Shown here piece after piece: positions 47,272 through 58,200 of a DNA stretch of 64,000 bases; positions within the stretch are counted from its first letter, which is position 1, and each line of letters opens with the position of its first letter. Source of the DNA: Klebsormidium nitens (Eukaryota; Streptophyta; Klebsormidiophyceae; Klebsormidiales; Klebsormidiaceae); NCBI GenBank assembly GCA_000708835.1, contig DF237098.1:54133-118132 (forward strand). Direction: 5' to 3'. The notes beneath the pieces are model-generated. The model searched no databases, was not told the origin of the DNA, and saw only the letters and a list, made by a program, of their open reading frames with translations. The translations under genes and the position numbers were made by a program.

Positions 47272-47465
47272 CGGCATCGGGTGAGAGATAAAGAGTGTGT
47301 GTGATTGGCTGATGAGTGGCAGGTGTTTTGTGGGATGTCCGTTAAAACCGACTAGATTGAAGGCATGACGGCATCGGGTGAGAGATAAAGGGTGTGTGTG
47401 ATTGGCTGATGAGTGGCAGGTGTTTTGTGGGATGTCCGTTAAAACCGACTAGATTGAAGGCATGA
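47272..47465. repeat. 97-nt tandem duplication, one mismatch seen
   Basis: Copies at 47272-47368 and 47369-47465 begin CGGCATCGGGTGAGAGATAA and differ visibly only at AGAGTGTG versus AGGGTGTG. The near-identity means a recent event. Confidence 0.95.
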
Positions 47466-50400
47466 GTGCAAGGGAGCACATTCAAAAGGTTACACCTTGT
47501 AGAGCGAAGATCGGAGAGCAAACAATCTTGTTGAAGACCAATGGAGAGACAGGGTTATGGTGACAGAGCACCGAAGTAGCTTCTCCTTCTTGCAGCGCGT
47601 GCCAGTGCTTGGTTCCTCTATCCGTTTGCAGGCAAAGGAAATGACATCTTTATCAGTGCTACCGTCTGCATTTCTGATACTTTCAGTTGAAGCTCGATGA
47701 GCCGCCACCACACAGTTGCCTCAATCCATCATTGGTTGTGACAAAAGCACGTTCTAGAATGTGGGGAAGGCTTGAAGTAAAGCTCGCACCTTTTCCACAC
47801 TTCATGGCAGATTCAGAGATTGCAGGCAGCATCTGTCTGGAAAAAAAATCAGTACTCGATTGCATTACAGGAATGAACCACATTGGAAAAGCGCAAGAGC
47901 AAAAATTGTTCTAGATGATTGGAGATACTTGCTAAGGTCAATGCTCTGCACAGATGCTTTGGTCGCAAGAATGCAAAATCTGAAGAGCAATGCTGATGTC
48001 CCTATTGAACTGTTGATAGTGGCGCCAGTATGGCGACATCAGAAGAAGCTTCAGATATTGAGGATTGACAATCATTCCAAGAAAACGTTTCCACCGCCGA
48101 TTCCAAGGACAGGCCGTCAATTACGAGGACATGTGTCTGGCTGCCATCTCAATCAGCTTGTTACATTTGTCTGCCTTCTGACTTTGCCACCTTTTGCTAC
48201 TGTGTAATGGAAGAACTGCTTGGTTTGAACACTCATTGAAAGACAGCTCAGAAACGAGGCTCGGGGCAGAGGGTTTTCTGAGCACCACTCTTCTCAAAAG
48301 TGCTTTGGCATCAACCTTTTCCGAAAGCTCTCACACAGCAATCTCCTTGGTGGTTGAACCATGAGCGTCTATGGCGCCACTCTGAAGACGAGAACTGTTG
48401 TTGGGAAATCAATGACCCTTCAATCAACCATCATCAAGAGATGCAAGAGGACACCCAAAAATGGACCCACATGGGTTTGGTTTACAATGCAATGCAATGC
48501 TGTCAGAATGCGCGGCGTTTGCAATATTGGATGCCAAATTGGATCTAAGATCACAAAGCACAAGCCCTTGCGGTGGCAATGCAAGCCTGGTCATTGACAA
48601 AAGACTAGCCCGCTTCATCTCTTGAAGTAGAAAGGAGTTACGCCTTGCAGCATCTTGTCATCCAAATGAGTTCTTGACACAGAACCATGGAAGAGGGCAC
48701 AGGGAGAGCACAGGGAGATGACATAGTCCCATTATATCTCGAAAAAGGAGCTCACATTCACTTGCACTCCCTATATTTGTCTGCCCTTTCGGTGTCCTTG
48801 TGGGCAAGAAAGATCTGGGCTCCGCAAGTGGCAGTTCGACCCAAATGCGCCCCAGAAAGGAAGACAGCCTTTCTTCAAATGAAACTTTTCAAGCAGCTCA
48901 TGATATGCCCTATGCAATGTCCTTCTTTTAAAAAATCGGGCGTCCTCATTTGAGATCTGGCAGTCAACTTCAGACCACAAGCAGCAATCATACAATCCAA
49001 ATGCTGCTTCTACATTCTGAACCCCCGACAGTCGCCAATAACAGAGCGTGAGACACACATCCGCCACACGTAGCTGCCACCAAAATGCTGATGTCATTCA
49101 CCAGCATTTCGCAGGCGCCTCCCAGCACACCGCTTGAAGGGGCCTGCCACCTTTCCCAGAAAACATAATGCTGATGTTACATGATCCACAGCAAGCCCTC
49201 ACCTCAAGGGAGGAGCGCCCGCTAGTGCTGCCACCTGTTCCCCTCACTTGCGCAGGGTATGCGCTTCCGCGTAGTTTGCTTGGCGCATCAGCGAGAACAG
49301 CGCCCTCTTCTTCTTTTGGGAATGACTAGGGAATGAGACTACCGGTCGTGGACCTCAGCGCTGACCTGCTGAGTCCTGACCTGCTTGTACACGCCGGTTG
49401 CTGCCCTTCACTTCCCCTCAAAACAACGTGCAGGGAAAAGCCTGTCACAACTTGAAGGGCGGCTTGCGAAGGGGCTGATGATTGGTGCACGTCGCACGAT
49501 ATGCCGATTGGGTTCCAACGCTACATGCCAAATGGTACCGGGAACGTGTTTCTCGGACCAGTAAGCTTCACACAGTTGATTCTGACGCGATATGTATCAG
49601 ATGTAAGCGTTTTAACAGTGTCAAGGTGAGTGGAAATTCAGTTCGTGTGCACGTGTACACAACTGCTGGGTACATCACGACATATACATGATGTACCTCA
49701 GTGCACAGCGCAGTGTGCACTGTGCCGACTCCAGAGCGAATCTCTCAGTCAAACACTATTCGACAACCAAGAAGCCGCCACGTGTACCGTCGATATCGCT
49801 TTTCAGATTCCGGGAAACGAACATTCAACGTACTCAACAGTCAACTGGATTGAGGATGACGTCCTTCCGTACAACCATGTACGATGCAACACTTGCAGAC
49901 TGCAGTGTGCAGCGTGCACAATGCAACAGTGCAACAGTGCAACTTGCAAGTCGACTGTCGGACTCAGTTGCCAGTGGCCACCGTCTCTTGGCGCGGCCGT
50001 ACTTGGCGACTGTGCGACAACGTGCGAAAACCTCTTGTTTTCCCTTTCCGGGCGGTCCGAGGATGCCGACCCCCGAGTGCCATTGCGCCTTCCCATCTGT
50101 CCTTCCGCGCACCATTCAGCCGGCCTGCATGGATCTAAAACTGGTGACCCGTGGCCGTGGGTCCGTAAAGCGGATACAGCGGATCGCCAGTTTCTACCGG
50201 TAAGCATTTTTTGCGTCGCCAAGAATGTGGCACAGTGCCATGCTTTGCGAATCTTTGACGTGAACGAGACAGTTAGCGGTACCTACCTACATCATCAAGT
50301 GTTTTGCAACTGGTACCTACATGCATTAAATGGTCTCCAACCGGCGAACCTCCCAACATCGGTGACCCCCCCACCCCGTCGATAAATCTTGTCCAAAAGG

Positions 50401-50562
50401 TCCGTCAATGGAGATTGGTACTGAATCGACGGCGCGCAATTTCGAAACGACCGGTACCGCTTCCCGGGGGTAAAGGTCGGCCACCCCCCACAGACCGGTG
50501 CGTACCGCGCTGGTGATGAAGGAAGATTCCGCGTACATAGGTGGTAGTACAGGTGCACGGTA

Positions 50563-50836
50563 CAACGTGATGATTCCGAATAATTAAATAATTATCTGCA
50601 TTTGGAAAGTCAGAAATTCGGATTTCCCTTTCGGAAAGTGATAATTCGGAAAGGTAAAATAACTTTGAAATGGTCCTCAGAAGCCGTAAAACTGCCGAAA
50701 ACAGCCAAAAACTCCCCTTTTGAGTGAGACCATAGGGCATTCGGATTTTGGTCGGAATCAGCATAAATAATTCCACTTTCCTGGTCGGATTGTTGGAAAA
50801 TAATTCGAAATAAAATCGTTCGGAATCATCACGTTG
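50563..50836. mobile_element. MITE-like element with 18-bp terminal inverted repeats
   Basis: A 274-bp AT-rich block begins CAACGTGATGATTCCGAA and ends with its exact reverse complement. The interior contains many AATTCGGA/TTCGGAAA words and no open frame. This is the structure of a non-autonomous DNA transposon. I could not see an unambiguous flanking target-site duplication. Confidence 0.7.
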
Positions 50837-52057
50837 AGCTACGGTAGTAGGCCGCTGTATGTACGACAATTGGCGGGCACATAGATTTCGATCTCTGACA
50901 GGTTTATAAGCTCTACGAAGACAGAGGTCAAGCCCGGAGAACGGGTGGGGTTGAGACGGTGGTTAACAGGGCCTGTTTGGCTGTGATGCCTGAGAAAGTT
51001 AAGGTCAATTGTTTGGGTTTGTCGTGCCCGGTATAATGACCACACCAGATTTGGAGCTTATACTACCTGATCAGAATTCGAGACTCGTCAGGAAAGGCTG
51101 CGTGTAGCCGGCGGAGATCGAGAAAGCGGCTTTTTCTCCCTGCATTTTTTTTAGCCGACCAAGAGACAGCTTCTACTTCAAGTTTGTGTGTTCCATGAAA
51201 GAACCTTCGCACCTGTATCGCGTGCAGGCGGCTGCATTGCTGCACACTCTGCGCGCACTGCGTGGACATGCGAGCTCTGAACAGCTAGCTTCCCAATGGA
51301 ATGGACAATGCTTGGATATGTTCGCAGCCAATGCAACTAGGTACCAGCAGCTAGACAAGCCTTTTCTCCTGCCAATCTTAGCAGCCAGACCTTCTTAGCT
51401 TCCTCCTAGCTTGCAGTTGGCATTCAGAGTTTGCAAGCGCCTGCGATAAACTCTCAAGACCAGCTGCAGCTGCCAGCAGCTGCAAAGCAAGCACACAAGT
51501 GCTCCATCTCACTTCGAACTCCGTGTGCAGCTGCCTTCCTTTGAAGGGGAGAACTACGGAGGTGCAACGGACCGTGAATTGATACAGGACTTGTGGGCTC
51601 AATGGTGGCAGCTATGCTGACAGTCTTCATTGGCGGCATTGCACAGACAAAGCAGATGGTTGGGAGCTGCCTCTGCTAACACAAACAGCATTCTAGCGAG
51701 CAAACTCGATCCTGTCGCGTACAGCCAGAACAAGCAATTGCACCGTTCCGCATGTCAAGGCTCAGAGTCACGATTTGCCTGCCAGAAGAACGAATCTGCC
51801 GTGTAACATTTTCAAGCTGTCGCAGAGGTAGTGCCCGGGTCCAAGGAAGATGCTACACTTGAGCTGAACACCAGATCCTCTTTCAGCGGTTGCAGCACGG
51901 CCCTTCGCATCTGTTGGTGTCCGGCGGTCAGTAGCTGAGCTCAAGTTTACCAATCAATTGAGTGGCCCCTTGTCCTCAGCGTCACGTTTGGAGCCCTCTT
52001 GAGCTCTGAATAATCAACATTGCATTTGAGCAGGAAATCGATCTATCTTACTCATCA

Positions 52058-52155
52058 CCTCCCCAATGAGAGCTAGTCTGCGAGTTCCAGCTGATGAGCC
52101 GCACGTGCAAGACGGTATTTTCCACAAAAAAAAAAAAAAACCTCCCCAATGAGAG
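52058..52155 (+). mobile_element. Short poly(A) retro-insertion with 15-bp target-site duplication
   Basis: A 53-nt sequence followed by 15 A residues (52073-52140) is bracketed by perfect direct repeats of CCTCCCCAATGAGAG (52058-52072 and 52141-52155). Poly(A) directly before the second repeat is the hallmark of LINE-type target-primed reverse transcription. The source RNA is unknown. The insert sits about 117 nt upstream of the ABCG start codon, in its presumed 5' UTR or core promoter. Confidence 0.8.
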
Positions 52156-52271
52156 GAGGAGAATCAAAGAGAGCCCAAACACCTCACACCATGTCCGCCA
52201 TTGATTACTCTTGAAGCTCTCTAAACCCCTGCTAAACCTTGTCAAAACCAAGTCTCCCCATCCCCCCAAAA

Positions 52272-55200
52272 ATGGCCGCCCTCCGTCCTGATGGCACAAT
52301 GGCCCCCGCACAGGGTCGCAAACCACTCGTCCCAATCACCGAAACCCCTTCCCAGGGGGGTCCCGCAAACCTCGCAGCAGAAACCCCCTCCGCTAGCGAC
52401 GTCCAAGACCACTTCTCTCAAGAGATGCCAGATCGTCTGAGCAAGTACTATGAGCGGTCGCCAAGCCTGGCGCCGTCTTACTTCAAGAGGGGGGGAGTTC
52501 AAACGGGTTTGGGGGAGGTTAACGGTGGAGTTAGCGGAGATCCTGAGTACTATAGGAGCCTGGGCAAGGCGGCGCAAGCGGCGTTGATCCACCTGATCAT
52601 GAAGTATCATGAGGTGAGGTGCGGCTGCTGAACAGGGTTAAGAAGCTGGTTAAGGATGGAATGGAATTGTGAGTCTGGGAGTGCACTTGATGTGCCTGGT
52701 TGGCGTTTGGATCGACATGATCGATGGTTGTTCCAGGACCGACGCTCAAAATGTTGCTCAGACGACAGCTTCGATGCTAGAAACTATGACTTGGGTTGCT
52801 TACAGAAAGCCTGAGCGGCAAGATTGCTTACAGAAAGCCTGAGCGGCAACATGCGCCACAAAACCAACATTCAAACAAAGGGGCACAAGCCATGCAGGAG
52901 AGTGCACTTACAATAACCATGCATGCTTTACAGGAAACTTCTCGACTGCGCTCGCTGTTGAGAAACCCACCACAAGACCCTTTCACTCCTTTGATCAGCA
53001 AGCTGAAGGGAGGCTTCAACAGGTTTCACAATTGCCGGTGGTGTTCTCGGATGGGTCAGATCAAATTTTGTTTAGTTAGTAAGCGGCCAACGTCCAGCAC
53101 AGTCAATTTTGGCGAGAAGTTTGCGGGCCATCAAGTTTGGGAATGCATGCAGCGGTTCTAACCCCAAACCTAACCCCTTTTGCAGACCCTCCTTCAAAAA
53201 GGGCTGACGGCCGAGGCTGAGAAAATTTCGAGCTCTTTGAAGGCTCTGAGAGATGACCCTATCGGCGACGCAAATAAGGAACTTACGGGGATGGATCTCT
53301 TGATGAAGGACGGTCTTCTGCAATACATGCTCAAGATCGGACCCTTGTTGCCGACACTCCCCGCTCAGGTCCGTTCTCCTGCTTCTTGCCAAGCAGGCCC
53401 TTACTGCTCTTGGCGTCGCATTTGTCAACCCACTTTTCAGCTTTATGATGCGGTCCGCTATAACGATCTACCGAACGCCTTTGTATTCTCAATCAGAGGG
53501 CTCAATTTTAGGAACCAAGCTCCACCTATCGTACCATCAGAAGATCCACCCCCCGACTAAATGGCGCCAACAAGCCGCCGTTCAGGCCCGTGCCAAAAAG
53601 TTACGTTGAGATGCCTACAGCCGGTGACATGTTGTCAACAGTAAAGCTCCATTTCGTACCTAAGACATAAATGACGCCTAAAGGTCCTGTGTCAAATCGG
53701 CGTCTTTCAGTCGCTCACGACATAAATGGTGCTGTTTTGATGCCAAACAAGTGCGTCAATCGGCATCCATCTGGTGGGCACCTTTCTGGCCCATCAAGAG
53801 TACAAATCTTTCGGGGGGGTGAATTTCTGATGACCAGATCGCAAGTTTCATACATGAGGTTCTCTCTTGGCAACTGGGATTTGTGTGCATCAGTATTGAG
53901 ATGAGGGGAAGGAGACAAAAACGACGGATAATTGAGTACTTGTGTTTGGTGACATCAGGTTTTTTGGTTCTATGTCCTGGCAACCGTGGATATTCCCCCC
54001 ATCAATGGGACATGAGATTGGACGGTTATGCTGTAAAAAGACGAGTATGCTGAAAGCCGAGAAAATGAGGAGACTCTCGCAACACGCGCTCCGTGGCCGA
54101 CCCTTCTCTCTCTGTTTCTGTCCTTAAACTTATTATATTCGTTGTGAAGCTCCATTGCGTTTACCAGATAGAGGTGAGGAGCGAGTAAACAGAGGTGTGT
54201 CGGGCCCTTGAGACTGGCAAATGAAAAAGAATCTTTCTTCGTCACGGATCATATCCTTCAGCTGTTCAACGATAGGGACAAGTGAGAGCGGGTGATTAAG
54301 TTATGAGGAACTCCGCTCCACTGCTGCAACTCCGTTGGCCTTCTTCCCAAAACAGCAGATTATGTGATCTATCCAGTACAGTAGTCTCGATTTCATCTTG
54401 AGTGACGGTTATGTTTATTGTGGTCACGCCCCTGGGACGGGTCGAGCCCATAGTACGGTGGTTTGGATGAGTACTGGTGCGGAGCATGTTGACCTTGGGT
54501 TTAGGGTTGTCGTTTGCACTTCAATCGAGTCCGGGGAATTGATTCAACTAGCTCCACGTAGGCCTAACTCAACGTTCAAGACATACACTCATCAAACTTT
54601 CTCCCGCTAACCAGGTGGTCACCTTCAAGAACCTGAGCTACTCATCCAAGGTGACGTTCACAAAGGGGACGTACGAAACTGTCGGCACTCAGGTGGGCAG
54701 TAATTTCGACTCTGGCTACTTCTCCCCACTCGGTATGCGACTCGAAACCGTTTCCAACTATCAAGATGAGGTCTGAGCCGTCAAAGCGCAGCGCAGCCCT
54801 TTACTAGTCTTGTATCGACCTCTGGCGAGATGAATACTCCTTGGTTTCATTTTGGGCCCGGCCCATCTCCTAGTCTGTTTTGCAGTTCCATAGGTGTTCC
54901 AAAGGTGGCAATATGCAAAGTATTTCGCTCGACGAGCCCGGTTATGGGATTTCGATGATGTCAGCTAATGCTTCCGTATCAAAAACTGGCTTTCTCCGCC
55001 CATCCGTTATTCGTCTTTCATTGAAACCCTGAAACTGAGGTGATCAGATCGGCATCGTCGATAACGCTGATAGTTCATCCTACGTCTCCCCATGTCCCCA
55101 GGTAATTGGTCTCGGGACCCAGTTCGTCACGAAGAAGACCACAGGTGACGTGGACATCCTCAAAAACGTCACGGGCTACGTCATGCCCGGGACGATGACC

Positions 55201-58200
55201 CTCGTTCTGGGCGGGCCTGGCTCCGGCAAGTCGACTCTGCAAAGTCTGCTATCGGGGATGCCCCACAAGGACAAAACAACGACGATCAAGGGCGAGGTAC
55301 GCGGCTTCTCGGAAACTTTATTTTTGAGGATCTTGTTGAGGGCTTTTAGAGTCTATGTTTGCAGGTTCTAACATCATGACTTAGCGAATCCCGCTCTATG
55401 CACACACTGCTTGCGGGGATGCCACACAAAGATAAGGCGACCACGATAAAGGGCAAGGTAGGCAAAGGGAACTTCGGGAATTTGTTTGTGTTTTCGCTCC
55501 ACTTTTGCTTATCGGACCTCAAAAGTCCACATTTGCAGACCCTATGCTTAGGGCTTGAAAAAGAAGAAAGCACATCGCTGACAGCGCCGTATTCAACAGC
55601 CTTTCTGAATTCGCAATCCCGGGGACGCAAGCGGACTTCCGCTCTGTCTGCTTCACGAACATCTCATTCCCTTTAAGAACTAGAGCGATGTCATTCTGGC
55701 CCGCAGGCCCTGTCCCCTCCAAGCAAATCATCGGCGGCCCGTCTGAGAGCGGCGACTTCGCTAACCGGAAGCTCGCCGCTGCCCTGCTTCACTTGAGGAC
55801 GTCCTTTCTAGAAAGTGTATGGACACAAGAAAACAAGTAGTCGGAGGTTTGATTCTTGCAGGGTCCCTTGATGCGGAAGCACGTCGGTGGGGGTCCGTTC
55901 CAAGGTGCCAACTTCGACGTCCGAAAAGTCCCCCCTCTAGTGGAAAAGCAGGCCGTTCTATGAGCTTTTTGCAAGAACAGTTTGCAACTAAGAATGAAGC
56001 GGAGACTTTTTTTGCAGGTTTCTTACAACGGTAAGCATGTCACCAATCGCCCATCTTTAAGCTCTGACATTCCAATTCAGATTCCGTCGCTTATCCAATA
56101 GCCCGATCGGTTCACTCGTTTTCTTTACAAACTAGAGCGACGTCTTTTCTTCGCAGGTTCGGTACAACGGCAAGCACGTCATCGGCGGCCCGTCTGAGAG
56201 CGCCGGCTTCGCCGTCAGGAAACTCGCCGCGCTAGTTAAACAATCGGACGTCCATTTCGCGGCCTTGAGCGTGCGCGAGACGCTCGAGTTTGCGCGCAGT
56301 TGCACGCAAGTCTGGACCTTTGAGGAGATGTTCCGGCGCAGCCCCGAATTGCGGGAGGTTTTTGGCGCGGTCCTCGCGCAGGGGAAGGATCCGAAGCTGG
56401 AGAACGTGATCAACATTCTGGGTCTCAGGTAGGAAATCCAGCTTCCTTTTCTTTCGTGATCCTCTCCAAAATGTTTGTAGTCGGATATTTCAGGTTCCAG
56501 TTTTGCGTAGGGTTGGGGTCAAATGATCGACATTCTGGCCTCAGGTAGGGTCGCTGACTGTCTCTCCCTTTTTCCTTCTTTTCTGAGAAGTGTTTGAACA
56601 CTATGCATGTGTCTGGTTGTACTCCGCACAAATATGGGGTGCGAAGTGATCAGAATTCTGGGTCTCAGGTAGGAAAGACAGCTGTCTTTGTAATCTTCAG
56701 TTTTTCGTTGATTCTTAGTAAGACTGCGGAGTTGGAATAGCATCCGCCAAAATGTCATGCGCCCTGCGCCCGTACCCCTACTAACCACCAACTTAATCCC
56801 GTCCAGTCCCGTCCCGTCCCCCTGGTGCTCATCTCTATATACACATCATGCAGTGTAGACTTGCAGGCGGACCGAACAACTGTGAAACCATCGAGAATAG
56901 CAGCCCCAATCAAATGCTCTTCCTGAAACGGGAACTTTCTGGATGTCGCATGTGTGGTGAGTGTGTTGCCCTTTGTTGGAAACTAGGCAGCAGACCCCGT
57001 CCTGCAAAGACGTACAAATCACAAGCTAAGGCTTGCAGACTGTCCTTACCTTCAGAAATTTCTGCGTCGCCCTTTTCGCAAACTTCTGTTGACGTTTTCT
57101 ATTCAACTTTCAGGCGCGTTCTGAACATGCCGGTGGGCGGTCCAATGACTCCCCCCACGCTCACCGAAGACGAGCGGCGCCGCGTTTCCGCCGCGGAAAT
57201 GGTCGCCGGAACGTACGTCCTCCTCTTCCTAGACGCCTTTGCCACAGGGGTCGACGCGGCGACCGCATATGACATCGCGAGCGGGCTACGGGTTCTGGCC
57301 CGGGTTAGGCAGCTGGGAATCGTGGCGAACATCGTTAATCCGCCCCCGGAGGTTTTCGGGTTGTTTGATCGGGTTATACTGCTGGACCGGGGGAGGGTGG
57401 TTTACCAAGGGCCGAGGGCGGATGCGGTTCCTCACTTCGAGTCGCTCGGGTGAGGATTGTGCGTCTCTACTCCAAGTCTTTACATATCTCGGCATTTCAG
57501 CTTGGATACTTTGCACGTCAGGGGAGTAAATTCTTCTGCAAATGTTTACGAGTCACCATTTTCCGGTGATTTGAGACTTTGTTGTCCACGTATCTAGCGC
57601 GAATGGATCATGCAGGCGTCAGAAAAGCGTTGTTTAAGACCTCCTTGGCATGCTCAGGGTCCTGGACAGCGTCCCTGCTCGTCCTCGTTGCCCTTCTGAA
57701 CCGTCCCGGAAACCCCTTTTCATGTAATTAAACCCGATCTCTCAGATGATCAGTTTCCAGGGCGCTCAGCTAGTACTCTAGTACCGCTGACCTAAGCAAG
57801 GGCAACCATGTTCTCGACCTTGACCCAATCCTCAAATTGATCGAAGTTACTTCCTTCGGGCGGCTGTTTGGCCCCAGTGCTGACTCCAGACTAAACCCCT
57901 CCTGCAGGTACATCAAACCCGACTTCCTGGACATAACCGAGTTTCTCCAGGAGGTAACTTCCCCTGACGGTGCCCAGTGGTTGTCCCCCGGACACTCCCC
58001 TCTCGACCTCGGGGGGTTCGTTTCCGCCTATGAAGCTACCCCCCACTACGCCGACATTTTGCGGGTGGTTAACTCCGCCGATCCCCCTCACGTTCTCTCC
58101 GTCAAGGCCCCCAAACCGCTTGGGTTAAATCTCCTGGCTCGAAACGGCGTACCAGCAATCGCGCGGATCGAAGCGAGTAGTTCGCTGACGTCAGCGGAGC

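Larger units (their letters stand above)
46193..52056. other. ~5.9 kb intergenic region, divergent GH10 and ABCG genes
   Basis: Apart from the repeats annotated separately, I recognise no gene. A degenerate array of four ~60-85-nt units containing TCAGGTTAAGAA-like cores lies at about 46815-47120. Several medium open frames exist (for example 47860-48207 on plus and 48771-49097 on minus), but none has family motifs, intron logic or clear codon bias. Confidence 0.45.

Noticed and set aside
49630-50385. 251-codon open frame, Cys-rich, in the intergenic region
   Set aside because: No family motif or codon bias. Its cysteines come from a TGCA-rich stretch, and it lies in sequence otherwise full of repeats. 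Probably chance.
56848-57113. Possible extra ABCG exon carrying a signature motif
   Set aside because: The open frame running into exon 6 has no SGG-type motif, and exon 5 joins directly to 57114 in phase with ordinary ABCG spacing, so no exon is missing.
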